A stretch of 64,000 nt of DNA from Millisia brevis NBRC 105863 (GTDB lineage: Bacteria; Actinomycetota; Actinomycetes; Mycobacteriales; Mycobacteriaceae). The notes under the pieces are model-generated. The model did no database searches. It was not told the DNA's origin and saw only the letters and a program-made list of their open reading frames with translations. Both the position numbers and the translations under genes were made by a program. Below are positions 45,778 through 57,298 of the stretch, piece by piece; the stretch's first letter is position 1, and each line of letters opens with the position of its first letter. The stretch is taken from contig NZ_BCRN01000006.1 in assembly GCF_001552615.1 (NCBI RefSeq), positions 1 through 64,000 of the forward strand, read 5' to 3'.

Positions 45778-45885
45778 CCCGGATCGGGCGACGGCCCACA
45801 ATATTCCGACAAATCACGTCCACCGGTCCGAACAGGAGTATGAATAGCGCACGACGCAGCACCTGTTCGATCGAAGGGCGTTCCG

Positions 45886-47313
45886 ATGAGCGATACCGAA
45901 TCCGGCGCCGGCCACGTGCAGGGGACCGACGACGCCGACTACCTCTCGAAACGCCAACTCAAGACCGGGACGGCGGGCTGGGTGCTGTTGGCCGGCCTCG
46001 GGGTCAGCTATGTGATCAGCGGCGACTACTCCGGCTGGAACTTCGGCCTGGCCGAGGGCGGATTCGGCGGGCTGGCGATCGCGGCGGTGATCATCGCCGC
46101 GATGTACGTCGCGATGGTGCTGGGGATGGCCGAGATGTCCTCGGCGCTACCGGCGACCGGCGGCGGCTATACCTTCGCCCGGCGCGCTCTGGGCACCTGG
46201 GGCGGAATGGCAACGGGCACCGCGGTACTCATCGAATATGCGATCGCCCCGGCCGCGATCGCCACTTTCATCGGCGCCTACGTCGAATCGCTGGGCCTGT
46301 TCGGCATCACCGACGGCTGGTGGGTCTACCTCGCCGCCTACGCCCTGTTCATCGGCATCCATCTGGCCGGCGTCGGCGAGGCGCTCAAGGTGATGTTCGT
46401 GATCACCGCGATAGCCCTGGTCGGACTGATCATCTTCGCGCTGGCCGCGATCGGTGACTTCTCGGTCGCCAATCTCACCGACATCACCCCGACCGACGCG
46501 GCGGGCGCCGGACCCTGGCTGCCCTACGGCTATCTCGGCATCTGGGCGGCGATTCCCTTCGCCATCTGGTTCTTCCTGGCGGTCGAGGGGGTACCGCTCG
46601 CGGCGGAGGAAGCGAAGGATCCGGCCCACAATGTGCCGCGCGGCATCATCGCGGCGATGTCGGTACTCGTGGTTACCTGCGTGCTGGTGCTGCTGCTGGT
46701 GCCGGGGGTCGGCGGCGCCGACGCGATGAAGGAATCCGGCAATCCGCTGGTGGAGGCGCTCGGCGACGGCGGCGCGCATACGGTGGTCAACTACATCGGC
46801 CTGGCCGGGCTGATCGCGAGCTTCTTCTCGATCATCTACGCCTACTCGCGGCAGCTCTTCGCCCTGTCGCGGGCCGGCTACCTGCCGAAATCGTTGTCGG
46901 TGACCAACTCCCGCAAGGCCCCGACCCTGGCGCTCATCGTGCCCGGCATCATCGGCTTCCTGCTGTCGCTGACCGGCCAGGGCGCGATGCTGCTCAATAT
47001 GGCCGTCTTCGGCGCGGCGCTGAGTTACGTGCTGATGATGCTCAGCCATATCGTCCTGCGGGTGCGCGAACCGGAGATGGACCGGCCCTATCGGACCCCG
47101 GGCGGTGTGGTGACCACGGGCTTCGCTCTGACGATCGCGGTGCTGGCGGTGATCGCCACCTTCCTGGTCGACGTCCGGGCCGCCGGCGGCTGCCTGATCG
47201 TCTTCGCGCTGTTCATGGCCTATTTCGGCGCCTACAGTCGCCGCCGCCTGGTCTTCGCGAGCGCCGACGAGGAGTTCGCGGCGATCGCCGACGCGGAGAA
47301 GGGCCTGTCCTGA
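45886..47313 (+). CDS. eat: APC-family permease, ethanolamine-permease type
   Basis: A 475-residue transporter of about 12 helices from the amino acid-polyamine-organocation family. The first helix and loop (VSYVISGDYSGWNFGLAEGG) are the distinguishing signature of the ethanolamine permease subfamily. AEMSSALPATGGGYTFARRALG is the APC consensus. VEGVPLAAEEAKDPAHNVPRG and YAYSRQLFALSRAGYLPKSL also fit. GAAGGG precedes ATG 45886 by about 8 bases. No ethanolamine ammonia-lyase genes are adjacent, so uptake for phospholipid or nitrogen use is inferred only from family. It is followed by convergent tldE 120 bases on. Confidence 0.8.
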   Translation: MSDTESGAGHVQGTDDADYLSKRQLKTGTAGWVLLAGLGVSYVISGDYSGWNFGLAEGGFGGLAIAAVIIAAMYVAMVLGMAEMSSALPATGGGYTFARRALGTWGGMATGTAVLIEYAIAPAAIATFIGAYVESLGLFGITDGWWVYLAAYALFIGIHLAGVGEALKVMFVITAIALVGLIIFALAAIGDFSVANLTDITPTDAAGAGPWLPYGYLGIWAAIPFAIWFFLAVEGVPLAAEEAKDPAHNVPRGIIAAMSVLVVTCVLVLLLVPGVGGADAMKESGNPLVEALGDGGAHTVVNYIGLAGLIASFFSIIYAYSRQLFALSRAGYLPKSLSVTNSRKAPTLALIVPGIIGFLLSLTGQGAMLLNMAVFGAALSYVLMMLSHIVLRVREPEMDRPYRTPGGVVTTGFALTIAVLAVIATFLVDVRAAGGCLIVFALFMAYFGAYSRRRLVFASADEEFAAIADAEKGLS

Positions 47314-47433
47314 GCCGCCCCGCTTCCGGGCCCGGCTGACCATCGCCGCGACCCCCGTCGCTCCGCCCGCGACCCCCTGACTGGGGAGTGTGAAAGCCGC
47401 TGGATGACCATGGAACTCCCCAATGAGGGAGCG

Positions 47434-48806
47434 CTACTGTGCCTGGCTGACCGAGGACATGTGGAAGTCGGGAATCCGCAGGGCGGGCATGGCGGCTCGG
47501 GTGAACCAGTCGCCCTGCTCGCGCGGCAGGGTCGGCTCGGTCGCCCCGACCTCGGTCGCGCGGCGCAGCAGATCCAACGGCGACTCGTTGAACCGGAAGT
47601 TGTTGACCGCCGCGGTGACCTCGCCGTCCTCGACCAGATAGACACCGTCGCGGGTCAACCCGGTCAGCAGCAGGGTGGCGGGGTCGACCTCCCGGATGTA
47701 CCACAGCGTGGTCAGCAGCAGCCCCCGCTCGGTGCCCGCGACCATCTCCGCGAGGTTCGCACCACCGGAACCGCCGGTCAGCACAAGATTGTCGATCGCA
47801 CCGGCCGCCCGGACGCCGAACTCCTCGGCCGCCGCCCGCGGATAGACCAGCGAGTTGATCGAGCCCCCGCGTATCCAGTCGGTGCGCTCGAGCGGCATCC
47901 CGTTGTCGAAGATCGACACCGAATCCGACGAACTCGACGCGACCACGAACGGCAGGGTTTCCAGGCCCGTCTCCCGCGGATCGGAGTAGAGCGTCACCGG
48001 CAGATCGGTCAACTTCTCGCCGACGCGGGTACCGCCCGCCCGGGACAGGGCGGTGCGCCCCTCCTGCGCGCCGCGACCGTCCAACGACCAGTACAGCGCG
48101 ATCATCAGATCCGCGACCGCCGACGGCGGCAGCAATGTCTCGTAGCGTTCGGCGGGCAGGTCGACCCGGCGGTTAGCCCAGTCGAGGCGAGTGTTGAGGT
48201 CCGCGAGCATCTCCGGTATCGCGACCGCGCCGAAGTCGGTGCCGCGCGCCCCGACCCAGGCGCTGGGGCCGGTGGCGAGATCGCCGCGCTTGCCGTTGAT
48301 CTCGATCGTCGCCGTCGGCACGGTATGGCGCCGCCGCAGCCCGGTCGAGGTGCCGACCAGGATGGTCTCCACCCGATGGTGGGCGAAACCGTAGAGCCGG
48401 TCGGCCCCGTCGAAGCCGGCGGCGAGGTCACCGACGATCGGCGCGAACACCTGCACATCGGTCAACGGCGCCGGTTCCGCCCAGTCGTCGGGTACCCCGG
48501 CGTTCTCGATCAGGGGCGCGACATCGCGGGCGGGCGGCGCCGACTTCGCGGCCTCCTCCGCGGCGCGCACCACATCGGGAATCGAATCCGCGTCGACCGT
48601 CGACGACGCGACCGTCCCGACGCGCACGCCCTCGGCGTCGTCGATCAGCGCGATCACCGACCACCCGCGCGATTGGGTGACACCGTTGGTGGTCATCGAG
48701 TTTCCCGCCCACCGCAGCGAGGCGTCGCCGCGATCGGTGACGATGACGATCAACGCGTCGACGGTCCGCGCCTGCAGCGCCATGTCGACCACGCGGTCCG
48801 CGCTGA

Positions 48807-48810
<4 letters not shown>
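47434..48810 (-). CDS. tldE: TldE/PmbA-family metalloprotease subunit
   Basis: Regulatory half of the TldD/TldE heterodimer, which degrades unfolded peptides and in some bacteria matures ribosomally made peptides such as microcin B17. The 458-residue protein lacks the HExxxH zinc site, as expected for TldE. It has ATLVGTSTGLRRRH-type beta sheet segments (ILVGTSTGLRRRHTVPTATI), a middle repeat and the C-terminal FVVASSSSDSVSIFDNGMPL, INSLVYPRAAAEEF and LTRDGVYLVEDGEVTAAVNN. GTG 48810 overlaps the tldD stop (GTGA). No precursor-peptide gene is visible near the pair. Confidence 0.88.
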
Positions 48811-50369
<1,559 letters not shown>

Positions 50370-50376
50370 CACACCA

Positions 50377-50382
50377 AACCTA
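50377..50382 (-). promoter_or_regulatory. -10 box TAGGTT, leaderless tldD-tldE
   Basis: Minus-strand TAGGTT, 7 bases, GTG 50369; no ribosome site. Confidence 0.45.
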
Positions 50383-50533
50383 GTCGACCGGTAGTGGACG
50401 GGGCGTGCAACCGGCGCCCGGGCCGCGTCCGAACACACCGTTCGGTCCGCCGGTGGGTGCCCGGACGCCCGCCGGAAGTGGCGACGCCGGGGCCGGATAC
50501 CACGGTTGCGCCGCCGGTCATCACACTTGTGGG

Positions 50534-52135
50534 GTGGGAGAATTGGAGACGGCCGGCGATCCCGGACCGCACTTGCTGCTCGCCGGTCGGATCTACTCAC
50601 CGACCACCCCCGATGCCACCGCGATGGTGGTCGAGAACGGCCTGGTCACCTGGATCGGTTCCGACCGGGTCGGTCGGGCCCTGCATCCCACCGCCCGCGA
50701 GATCGACCTGGACGGCGCCTTCGTCGCCCCCGCCTTCGTCGACGCCCACGTCCACACCACCGACCACGGGCTCTCGCGGCTCGGGCTCGACCTGAGCCTG
50801 GCCCGCACCCGCGAGGAATGCCTCGACCTGGTCCGGGCCGCCTGTGCGGCGAGCGACGACCCGATCGTCTGGGGTCAGGGCTGGGACGAATCCGGCTGGC
50901 CGCAGCCGATCGCGCCGACGTCGGCCGAACTCGACGCGATCGGCGGCGGGCGGGCGATCTACCTCGCCCGCATCGACGCCCACTCCGCGGTCGCCGACTC
51001 CGGGCTCTATCGGGACGCCGGTCTCGCGGAGCCCAACGGGCCGGTGATCGGTGACGACCATCACCTGGTGCGGACCATCGCCCGCGAGCGGCTCGGCCGC
51101 GCGGGACGCGATCGGGCCCGCCGCCGGGCCCTCGACGACTTCGCCGCCCGCGGGATCGTCGCGGTGCACGAATGCGGCGGCCCCCAGATCGGCGGCCGCA
51201 CCGACGCCCTCGAACTGCTCGCCCTCGAGCACGGGGTCGAGCGGCGACTCAACTGGGGTGAGGCGGTCGACTCCGCCGACGCCGCCACCGCCCTGATCGC
51301 CGACCTCGGCGCCCACGCCCTGGCGGGCGACCTGTTCATCGACGGCTCGATCGGCTCCCGCACCGCCGCCCTGCGCGACGACTACTGCGCCGGCGGCCGC
51401 GGTATCCGCTTCCTCGACGTCGACACGGTCACCGCGCACCTGCGGGCCTGCACCCTCGCCGGCGTCCAGGCCGGGTTCCATGCGATCGGCGACCAGGCCC
51501 TCGACACCGTCGCCGCCGGGCTGCGCGCGGTCGCCGACGAGCTCGGTGGCACCGCGGTCGCCGCCCTCGGGCACCGCATCGAACACGCCGAGATGCTCGA
51601 CACCGAGACGATCGAGCTCTGCGCCCGGCTCGGGGTCATCACCAGCGTGCAGCCGATCTTCGACGAGCTGTGGGGCGGACCGGACGGCATGTACGCCGAG
51701 CGCCTCGGCGCCGAACGAGCCGCGACGATGAACCCCTTCGCCCGGATGGCGGCCGCCGGCGTCTCGTTGGCCTTCGGCTCGGACGCCCCGGTGACCCCGC
51801 CGGACCCGTGGCGGATCGTGCGCGCGGCGGTCCATCACCACACCGACGGATTCGGGATCTCCCCGCGGGCGGCGTTCGCAGCGGCCACCCGCGGGGCCTG
51901 GCGGGCCGGGGGAGTGCGCGACGGCGTCGCCGGCACCCTGGTCCCCGGCGCCCCCGCCTCCTACGCGATCTGGGATGTCGGAGACCTGGTGGTCGCCGCG
52001 ACCGCCGACTCGGTCCAACGGTGGTCGACCGACCCGCGCTCGCGGGTGCCGGGCCTGCCGGAGCTCGACGCGGACGCCCCGGAGCCGGTCTGCCTGCGGA
52101 CCGTCCACCGCGGCGAGGTCGTGTACTCCCGATGA
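50534..52135 (+). CDS. Amidohydrolase, YtcJ-like
   Basis: A 533-residue metal-dependent hydrolase. After a short beta domain (LLLAGRIYSP; MVVENGLVTWIG) comes FVAPAFVDAHVHTTDHG with the HxH metal pair. The carboxylated-Lys/Glu position lies mid-barrel; VAVHECGGPQIGG, GFHAIGDQALDTV and ALGHRIEHAEML supply further His ligands; and LAFGSDAPVTPPDPW supplies the terminal Asp. YtcJ-type enzymes act on unidentified amides or formamides. The start is uncertain: GTG 50534 sits in a G-rich stretch that could double as a ribosome site. The stop overlaps the lnt start (ATGA), an arrangement also seen in other Mycobacteriales as far as I recall, so coregulation with envelope genes is likely. Confidence 0.85.
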   Translation: MGELETAGDPGPHLLLAGRIYSPTTPDATAMVVENGLVTWIGSDRVGRALHPTAREIDLDGAFVAPAFVDAHVHTTDHGLSRLGLDLSLARTREECLDLVRAACAASDDPIVWGQGWDESGWPQPIAPTSAELDAIGGGRAIYLARIDAHSAVADSGLYRDAGLAEPNGPVIGDDHHLVRTIARERLGRAGRDRARRRALDDFAARGIVAVHECGGPQIGGRTDALELLALEHGVERRLNWGEAVDSADAATALIADLGAHALAGDLFIDGSIGSRTAALRDDYCAGGRGIRFLDVDTVTAHLRACTLAGVQAGFHAIGDQALDTVAAGLRAVADELGGTAVAALGHRIEHAEMLDTETIELCARLGVITSVQPIFDELWGGPDGMYAERLGAERAATMNPFARMAAAGVSLAFGSDAPVTPPDPWRIVRAAVHHHTDGFGISPRAAFAAATRGAWRAGGVRDGVAGTLVPGAPASYAIWDVGDLVVAATADSVQRWSTDPRSRVPGLPELDADAPEPVCLRTVHRGEVVYSR

Positions 52136-53898
52136 CCGGCACCGCGGCGGTACCCGGCACCCGAAGCCTTCCGACGTTGCCGACCCGATCGGGTCTGATC
52201 CGCCTGGCGGTCACGAGCGCGCTCGCGATCCTCGCCGGGCTGGTGCTCTACCTGTCGTTCCCCCCGGTCGCGCTCGGCTGGTGGCTCGCCCCGATCGCCA
52301 TCGCGGCGATCGTCGCCCTGGCGGTGCGGGCGCCGCGCGGCCGGGGCGCGTTCGGGCTCGGCTTCCTGTTCGGGATGGCCTTCCTGCTGCCCCTGCTGTC
52401 GTGGGTGGGTATCCCGGTCGGGACGGTGCCGTGGGTCGCGCTCTGCGCGATCGAGGCGCTGTTCTTCGGGCTCTTCGCCGTCGGCGCGCGCATCGTCGCC
52501 CGGCTGCCGCTCGCCGCACTGTGGATCGCGGCGGCCTTCACCTCCGTCGAGTGGCTGCGCTCGTCCTTCCCGTTCGGCGGCTTCCCGTGGGGGCGGTTGG
52601 CGTTCGGCCAGGCCGACTCGCCGCTGCTGCCGCTGGTATCGCTGATCGGCGCGCCGGGCTTGACCTTCGCGGTCGCCCTGCTCGGAGCGGTCCTCGGCGT
52701 CCTGGTGGTGCGCCTGGTGAACCCCGGTAGCCGGTGGGGCGCCGGCAGCCGGGGCACCGGCCTCCCGGCCGAACCGGACGATGCCACCGCGGTCGCCGGA
52801 GCCGACGATCCCGCCGGCGGGGGAGACGTTCGCCGCGGTCGGTGGGTTCGCGGTACCGCGATCGGCGTCCTGGCGGTCTGGGTGGGCGTCGTCGTGGCGG
52901 CGGTCGGCGTCGGTGCGGTCGGGCGACCCGCCGCCGACGACTCGGTGACCATCGCCGCGATTCAGGGCAATGTGCCGCGCCTCGGCCTCGACTTCAACGC
53001 CCAACGCCAGGCGGTTCTGGACAATCACGCCCGCGCCACGGTCGGACTGGCCGCCGAGGTCGCGGCGGGTTCCGTCGCCCGCCCGGACATCGTCTTCTGG
53101 CCCGAGAACGCCTCGGATATCGACCCCTACCGGTCCGCCTCGGCGGCGGAGGCGATCGACCGCGCCGCCGCGACGATCGACACGCCGCTGCTGCTCGGAG
53201 CGGTGGTCAACAACGGCGACGGGACCGGGTCGAACGCGACGCTGGTCTGGGATGCCGGTAGCGGCCCGGTCGAGCGCTACGACAAGCGCATCCTGCAGCC
53301 GTTCGGGGAGTACCTGCCCTGGCGGAGCTTCTTCGAGGCGCTGACACCGCTGGCCGGTATGGCCGGCAGCTTCGTCCCCGGCGACACGCTCGGACTGGTG
53401 CACGCCGACATCGCGGACGGTCGCTCGGTGCCGATCGCCGTGGCGACCTGCTACGAGGTCGCCTTCGACCGCGCGTTGACCGAGCCGGTCCGCGAGGGCG
53501 CCCAGCTGATCTACGTACCGGCCAATACCGCCACCTTCGGGGTGGCGATGTCCGAACAGCAAATCGCGATGTCGCAGGTCCGGGCGGTCGAGTTCGGTCG
53601 CACGGTCGTGGTCCCGGCGACGGCCGGTCGCAGCGCGATCATCGACCCGGACGGCTCGATCATCGCCGAATCGGACTATTTCACCACCGCCACGCTGGTG
53701 GAATCGGTTCCCCTCGCGACACGTACTACTCTGGCAACTCACGTTGGTATCGCGGGCGAGGTTGTGTTGATCGCCGCAGGGGTGGTCGCCGTCGCCGCGG
53801 GCCTGGTGGTGGGGGGTCGGCAACGGCGCTCGGCCGCGCCCCGCGAGACCGCCGTCGTCGACCGGCCCACAGCGGGCCGGGAGGAAGGACCCGAATGA
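52132..53898 (+). CDS. lnt: Apolipoprotein N-acyltransferase Lnt
   Basis: Adds the third acyl chain to the N-terminal Cys of lipoproteins in the membrane. The 588-residue protein has about six N-terminal membrane helices (including [20 protein letters not shown] and [16 protein letters not shown]), a long Gly/Asp-rich linker near 200-245, and an external nitrilase domain with the catalytic triad Glu in [10 protein letters not shown], Lys in [16 protein letters not shown] and Cys in [12 protein letters not shown] final helix anchors the C-terminus. Its ATG overlaps the amidohydrolase stop and its stop overlaps ppm1. In M. tuberculosis this domain is fused to Ppm1; here the two are separate genes, as in corynebacteria. 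Confidence 0.93.
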   Translation: MTGTAAVPGTRSLPTLPTRSGLIRLAVTSALAILAGLVLYLSFPPVALGWWLAPIAIAAIVALAVRAPRGRGAFGLGFLFGMAFLLPLLSWVGIPVGTVPWVALCAIEALFFGLFAVGARIVARLPLAALWIAAAFTSVEWLRSSFPFGGFPWGRLAFGQADSPLLPLVSLIGAPGLTFAVALLGAVLGVLVVRLVNPGSRWGAGSRGTGLPAEPDDATAVAGADDPAGGGDVRRGRWVRGTAIGVLAVWVGVVVAAVGVGAVGRPAADDSVTIAAIQGNVPRLGLDFNAQRQAVLDNHARATVGLAAEVAAGSVARPDIVFWPENASDIDPYRSASAAEAIDRAAATIDTPLLLGAVVNNGDGTGSNATLVWDAGSGPVERYDKRILQPFGEYLPWRSFFEALTPLAGMAGSFVPGDTLGLVHADIADGRSVPIAVATCYEVAFDRALTEPVREGAQLIYVPANTATFGVAMSEQQIAMSQVRAVEFGRTVVVPATAGRSAIIDPDGSIIAESDYFTTATLVESVPLATRTTLATHVGIAGEVVLIAAGVVAVAAGLVVGGRQRRSAAPRETAVVDRPTAGREEGPE

Positions 53899-54668
53899 CC
53901 AACCCGTCGTACCCGTTCCGCGTACTCGTGATCATCCCGACGTACAACGAGGCGGAGAACATCACGACGATCATCTCCCGGCTGCAGGCCGCGCAGCCGG
54001 AGGCGCACGTCCTGGTGGTCGACGACAACAGCCCCGACGGCACCGGTGACATCGCCGACCGTCTGGCCGCCGAGGATGCCGCCGACCGGATCCACGTGAT
54101 GCACCGCACCGAGAAGAACGGGCTGGGCGGCGCGTACATCGCGGGCTTCCACTGGGGTCTCGACAACGGCTACGACGTGCTGGTCGAGATGGACGCCGAC
54201 GGCTCGCACGCCCCCGAACAGCTGCATCGCCTGCTCGACGCGCTCAACGACGGCGCCGACCTGGTCTGCGGGTCGCGCTATGTGCCCGGCGGGTCGACGG
54301 TCAACTGGCCCAAGCGGCGCGAGATCCTCTCCCGAGGCGGCAACATCTACTCCCGCCTCGCGCTCGGCAGCAGCCTGCGCGACATCACCGGCGGCTACAA
54401 CGCCTTCCGTCGCACGGCGCTCGAGACGATCGACATCGACAGTGTCGAGTCGCAGGGGTACTGCTTCCAGGTCGACCTCAAGTGGCGGACCGTTCGCGCC
54501 GGCTTCGACGTGCGCGAGGTGCCGATCACCTTCGTCGAGCGGCAGATCGGCGAGTCCAAGATGAGCGGCGACATCGTGCGCGAGGCGCTGGTGAAGGTCA
54601 CCGTGTGGGGTTTCCGGTCCCGGCTGGGACTCGACCGCAAGGACGGCAACCCGGTGCGTCAGGGCTGA
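53895..54668 (+). CDS. ppm1: Polyprenol monophosphomannose synthase Ppm1
   Basis: GDP-mannose-dependent GT2 glycosyltransferase making polyprenyl-phosphate mannose, the mannose donor for lipomannan, lipoarabinomannan and protein O-mannosylation. The 257 residues show [30 protein letters not shown], a second Asp pair in [14 protein letters not shown] (DAD), CGSRYVPGG, and [11 protein letters not shown] followed by [15 protein letters not shown]. It is soluble or peripheral, lacking the membrane domain found in some homologues. Lnt next door supplies the membrane tether found fused in mycobacteria. A strong bidirectional hairpin follows. Confidence 0.94.
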   Translation: MTNPSYPFRVLVIIPTYNEAENITTIISRLQAAQPEAHVLVVDDNSPDGTGDIADRLAAEDAADRIHVMHRTEKNGLGGAYIAGFHWGLDNGYDVLVEMDADGSHAPEQLHRLLDALNDGADLVCGSRYVPGGSTVNWPKRREILSRGGNIYSRLALGSSLRDITGGYNAFRRTALETIDIDSVESQGYCFQVDLKWRTVRAGFDVREVPITFVERQIGESKMSGDIVREALVKVTVWGFRSRLGLDRKDGNPVRQG

Positions 54669-54690
54669 CCGCCCGACCCGCGGATACGCC

Positions 54691-54724
54691 TCGGGCCCGC
54701 CTCCCGTAAGGGAAGCGGGCCCGA
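54691..54724. terminator. Bidirectional terminator between ppm1 and rbpA
   Basis: TCGGGCCCGC (54691-54700) and GCGGGCCCGA (54715-54724) pair perfectly. An inner TCCC/GGGA extends the stem around a GTAA loop with one mismatch. It stands between the convergent 3' ends and lacks a T-tract. Confidence 0.8.
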
Positions 54725-54750
54725 TATGCGTTCCGGGGGTGGCTGCCGGG

Positions 54751-55095
54751 TCAGACCCCGGCGCCGCGCCGACGTGCCTTGAGCAGGTCGAGGCGCTCCT
54801 TGAGCAGCTCCTCGAGCTCGTCGACCGAGCGGCGCTCGAGCAGCATGTCCCAGTGGGTACGCGGCGGCTTGACCTTCTTGGTCTCCGGCGCCGCTCCGTC
54901 GATCAGCGTGCCCTCGAGGCCGTTGCGGCACAGCCACGTACCGGGGATCTCAGCCTCGTCGGCGAAGGGCACGTCGAATTCCTCACCGTTGTCGGTGCGG
55001 TACCGCGCCATCCGCCGCGGAGCCAGGTCGTGGTCACGATCCGTCTCGTAACTCACCGCTCCGAGCCGGCTGCCCCGAAGTACTCGATCTGCCAT
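54751..55095 (-). CDS. rbpA: RNA polymerase-binding protein RbpA
   Basis: Actinobacterial transcription factor that binds the primary sigma factor and the -10 upstream DNA and stabilises the open complex. The 114-residue protein begins ADRVLRGSRLGAVSYETDRD, has the central barrel (MARYRTDNGEEFDVPFADEAEIPGTW around CRNGLEGTL), a basic linker with KKVKPPRTHWDML, and the C-terminal sigma-interaction helix RRSVDELEELLKERLDLLK. The start ATG 55095 follows AAGGTGGAG by about 10 bases. The position facing ppm1 is as in mycobacteria (Rv2050 beside Rv2051c). Confidence 0.97.
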   Translation of the reverse strand: MADRVLRGSRLGAVSYETDRDHDLAPRRMARYRTDNGEEFDVPFADEAEIPGTWLCRNGLEGTLIDGAAPETKKVKPPRTHWDMLLERRSVDELEELLKERLDLLKARRRGAGV

Positions 55096-55291
55096 GGCGC
55101 GTCTCTCCACCTTCCATACGTCGCGAACCGGGTGACCCGCTGCGCGCCCGCGTCCTCGGACGTCGACCGCTGGATCACCGCGCTATGGGTTCAACGGCGG
55201 CGAGCCGGGATTCGTTCCCGAGCATCCGCCCCGGGTCGGCCGCCACCGCGTGTCATCGCGACACCGCGCACGATGATATCGGTCCGGCCCG

Positions 55292-55297
55292 TACGCT
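55292..55297 (+). promoter_or_regulatory. -10 box TACGCT, leaderless zinc-finger gene
   Basis: TACGCT, 6 bases, GTG 55304; no ribosome site. Confidence 0.4.
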
Positions 55298-55303
55298 GAT
55301 TCG

Positions 55304-55630
55304 GTGCCCGACGTTCGCGACCAGCCCTGCCTGTGGTGCGGGCGGCCCGTCGGCTCCTCCGGGGTGGGCCGTCGCCGCCTCTACTGTCGTCGGGCCTGCC
55401 GTCAGCGCGCCTACGAACACCGTTCGGCGGTGGAGAGCGCGGCGCTGCCGGTGGGCAGCGTCGTGTTGTCGGCCGGCGAGGCTTCCGCGGTGGTCGATCG
55501 GGCCTATCTGGTGCGCTGCGCCGCCGAGGACGTGCGGTCCGCCCTGCTCGAGGGGGCGCCGATCACCGACACCGCGGAGTTGTGCGAGAGCCTGCTGGAA
55601 TTGGCCCGCGACGCCGAACGCCTCCGCTGA
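55304..55630 (+). CDS. Small protein with N-terminal C2-C2 zinc finger
   Basis: A 108-residue protein that I do not recognise beyond its finger. Residues 9-32 form C-x2-C-x15-C-x3-C (CLWCGRP...RRLYCRRACRQRAYEHR). This CRQRAY-type treble-clef-like knuckle occurs in many short actinobacterial proteins and probably binds one zinc and perhaps nucleic acid through its Arg cluster. The remaining 70 residues are alpha-helical, moderately acidic and without known motifs (VDRAYLVRCAAEDVRSALLE). A TACGCT box 6 bases upstream supports GTG 55304. It is divergent from rbpA and precedes a kinase gene by about 120 bases. A role linked to RNA polymerase is only guilt by association. Confidence 0.7.
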   Translation: MPDVRDQPCLWCGRPVGSSGVGRRRLYCRRACRQRAYEHRSAVESAALPVGSVVLSAGEASAVVDRAYLVRCAAEDVRSALLEGAPITDTAELCESLLELARDAERLR

Positions 55631-55671
55631 CGGTTCCTACCGGGGTCGGCAGACGGCGAGGCGTGGATGCG

Positions 55672-55707
55672 GTGTCACGCGTACATGCAGTGTCACGCGG
55701 GTATGCA
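55672..55707. repeat. Two adjacent 18-base direct repeats upstream of the kinase gene
   Basis: GTGTCACGCGTACATGCA and GTGTCACGCGGGTATGCA are contiguous and agree at 15 of 18 positions, 46 bases before the kinase start. Spacing of nearly two helical turns suits a regulator binding in tandem; they could also be a chance duplication. Confidence 0.6.
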
Positions 55708-55753
55708 GGGACAGGGGCGGGAGCGTGATCGCCCGGGAGAGGTGGTGCGGCGG

Positions 55754-57298
55754 ATGGACAGGCACTGGTCGGTCGGCGACGTCTTCGGTCCCTACGAACT
55801 GCGATCGTCGTTGGGCAAGGGCGGGATGGGCCAGGTCTTCGAGGCGTACGACCGGCAGAAGGACCGGGTGGTCGCGCTGAAGCTGCTCGACGCCCAACTG
55901 GCCGCCGACGCCGCCTTCCGGGAGCGGTTCCGCCGCGAATCCCACGCCGCGGCCCGACTCAACGAGCCGCACGTCATCCCGATCCACGACTGGGGTGCGA
56001 TCGACGGCACCCTCTACATCGACATGCGCCTGGTCCGGGGTCGGGATATCCGCTCGGTGCTGCGCCACGAGCACCGTCTGCTGCCCGAGCGTGCGGTCGC
56101 CATCGTGACCCAGGTGGCTTCGGCCCTGGACGCCGCCCACGCGGAGGGCCTGATCCACCGGGACATCAAACCGGAGAACGTCCTGCTCACCGACGACGAC
56201 TTCGCCTATCTGGTCGACTTCGGGATCGTGCAACTGACCGACCGGGGCGGGCTGACGTCGGTGGGCAGCGCGATCGGCTCGGTCGCGTCGATGGCCCCGG
56301 AGCGGTTCGACGATCGGCCGGCCACCCCGGCGACCGACGTCTACTCGCTCGGCTGCCTGCTGGTCGAATGCCTCACCGGGGCGCCGGCGTTTCCACAGGA
56401 CAGCACCCCGGCCCTGCTGCGGGCCCATATCTACGAACCGCCGCCGCGGCCGACCGATCGGGTCCCACAGCTGCCGATCGGCCTGGACGACGTGATCGCC
56501 CGGGCGATGGCCAAGGACCCCGCGGCTCGCTATCCCAGCGCCGGGGCGTTCGCCCGTGCGGCCCGCGAAGCGCTCGGCACACCCGCGCGCGCGACGCTCC
56601 GCCGACCGATGGGCCCGGGGTCCGACGGCGCGGGTCCGGCCACGGTGGGCTATTCGTCGTTGTACGGCGGACCACCGACGCCACCGCGGCGATCGAGTGG
56701 TCGCGCGGTGGCGATCGGGGCGGGGGGCGTCGCGGTGCTCGCCGTCGCGGTGGGTGCCGGGCTCTGGGCCGGCGGCATCATCGGGACGGACGGGTCGAAC
56801 GGCACCGGGACGACGACGGCGATCGCCGCGACCATCAACGTCGGCTCCGCGGCGTCGGCGACGATCGACCCGGCCGACACCACCGGGCCCACATCGTCCA
56901 CGACCACCGGCTCCACGTCCACGACCACCGCCGCGTCGGTGAACGAGCCGCCGCCGCTCAACGCCGCGGTACCCGCCGCAGGCGAACGTGGATTCACCGA
57001 CGGGCTCGGCCCGCTGTGCCTCGGCTCGGAGTTCGCGCAGGCGATCGGCACCACCGACTCGTCCCGGTACCTGATCTGTCAGAACGCGGACGGCGCCCGC
57101 TACTACAACGGCATGCGTCTGTCGGACGGCGCGGACATCCAGCTGAACGACCCGGTCGCCCTGGGCAACGGGGTCTACGAGGTGGTCAATCCGGCGGACG
57201 GCACCCGCTACCGGATCGGTCCGGCCGGCCTGGTGATCAGCGTCGACGGGGTCGACGTGGTCAACGAGGTGGCGACCGCCTACGCCTACCGCGAATAG
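55754..57298 (+). CDS. Receptor-type Ser/Thr protein kinase, 514 aa
   Basis: A second single-pass Ser/Thr kinase. The kinase domain spans about 10-270: SLGKGGMGQVFEAYD, VVALKLLD, LIHRDIKPENVLLTDDDFAY with HRD near 135, DFGIVQLTD, and APERFDDRPATPATDVYSLG. A Pro/Arg linker leads to one membrane helix (about 316-340), then a Thr/Ser-rich stalk and an external domain of about 110 residues with two Cys (LCLGSEF; LICQNADG). ATG 55754 is 11 bases after GGGAGAGG; longer starts run into the direct repeats. The sensor domain differs from that of the kinase at 1023-2666. Its 3' end overlaps convergent moaE by 13 bases. Confidence 0.9.
   Translation: MDRHWSVGDVFGPYELRSSLGKGGMGQVFEAYDRQKDRVVALKLLDAQLAADAAFRERFRRESHAAARLNEPHVIPIHDWGAIDGTLYIDMRLVRGRDIRSVLRHEHRLLPERAVAIVTQVASALDAAHAEGLIHRDIKPENVLLTDDDFAYLVDFGIVQLTDRGGLTSVGSAIGSVASMAPERFDDRPATPATDVYSLGCLLVECLTGAPAFPQDSTPALLRAHIYEPPPRPTDRVPQLPIGLDDVIARAMAKDPAARYPSAGAFARAAREALGTPARATLRRPMGPGSDGAGPATVGYSSLYGGPPTPPRRSSGRAVAIGAGGVAVLAVAVGAGLWAGGIIGTDGSNGTGTTTAIAATINVGSAASATIDPADTTGPTSSTTTGSTSTTTAASVNEPPPLNAAVPAAGERGFTDGLGPLCLGSEFAQAIGTTDSSRYLICQNADGARYYNGMRLSDGADIQLNDPVALGNGVYEVVNPADGTRYRIGPAGLVISVDGVDVVNEVATAYAYRE

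Noticed and set aside
45841-45885. ATG preceded by AGGAG just before the ethanolamine-type permease
   Set aside because: The spacing between AGGAG and ATG is one base, too short for initiation, and the frame runs antisynchronously through the permease gene.
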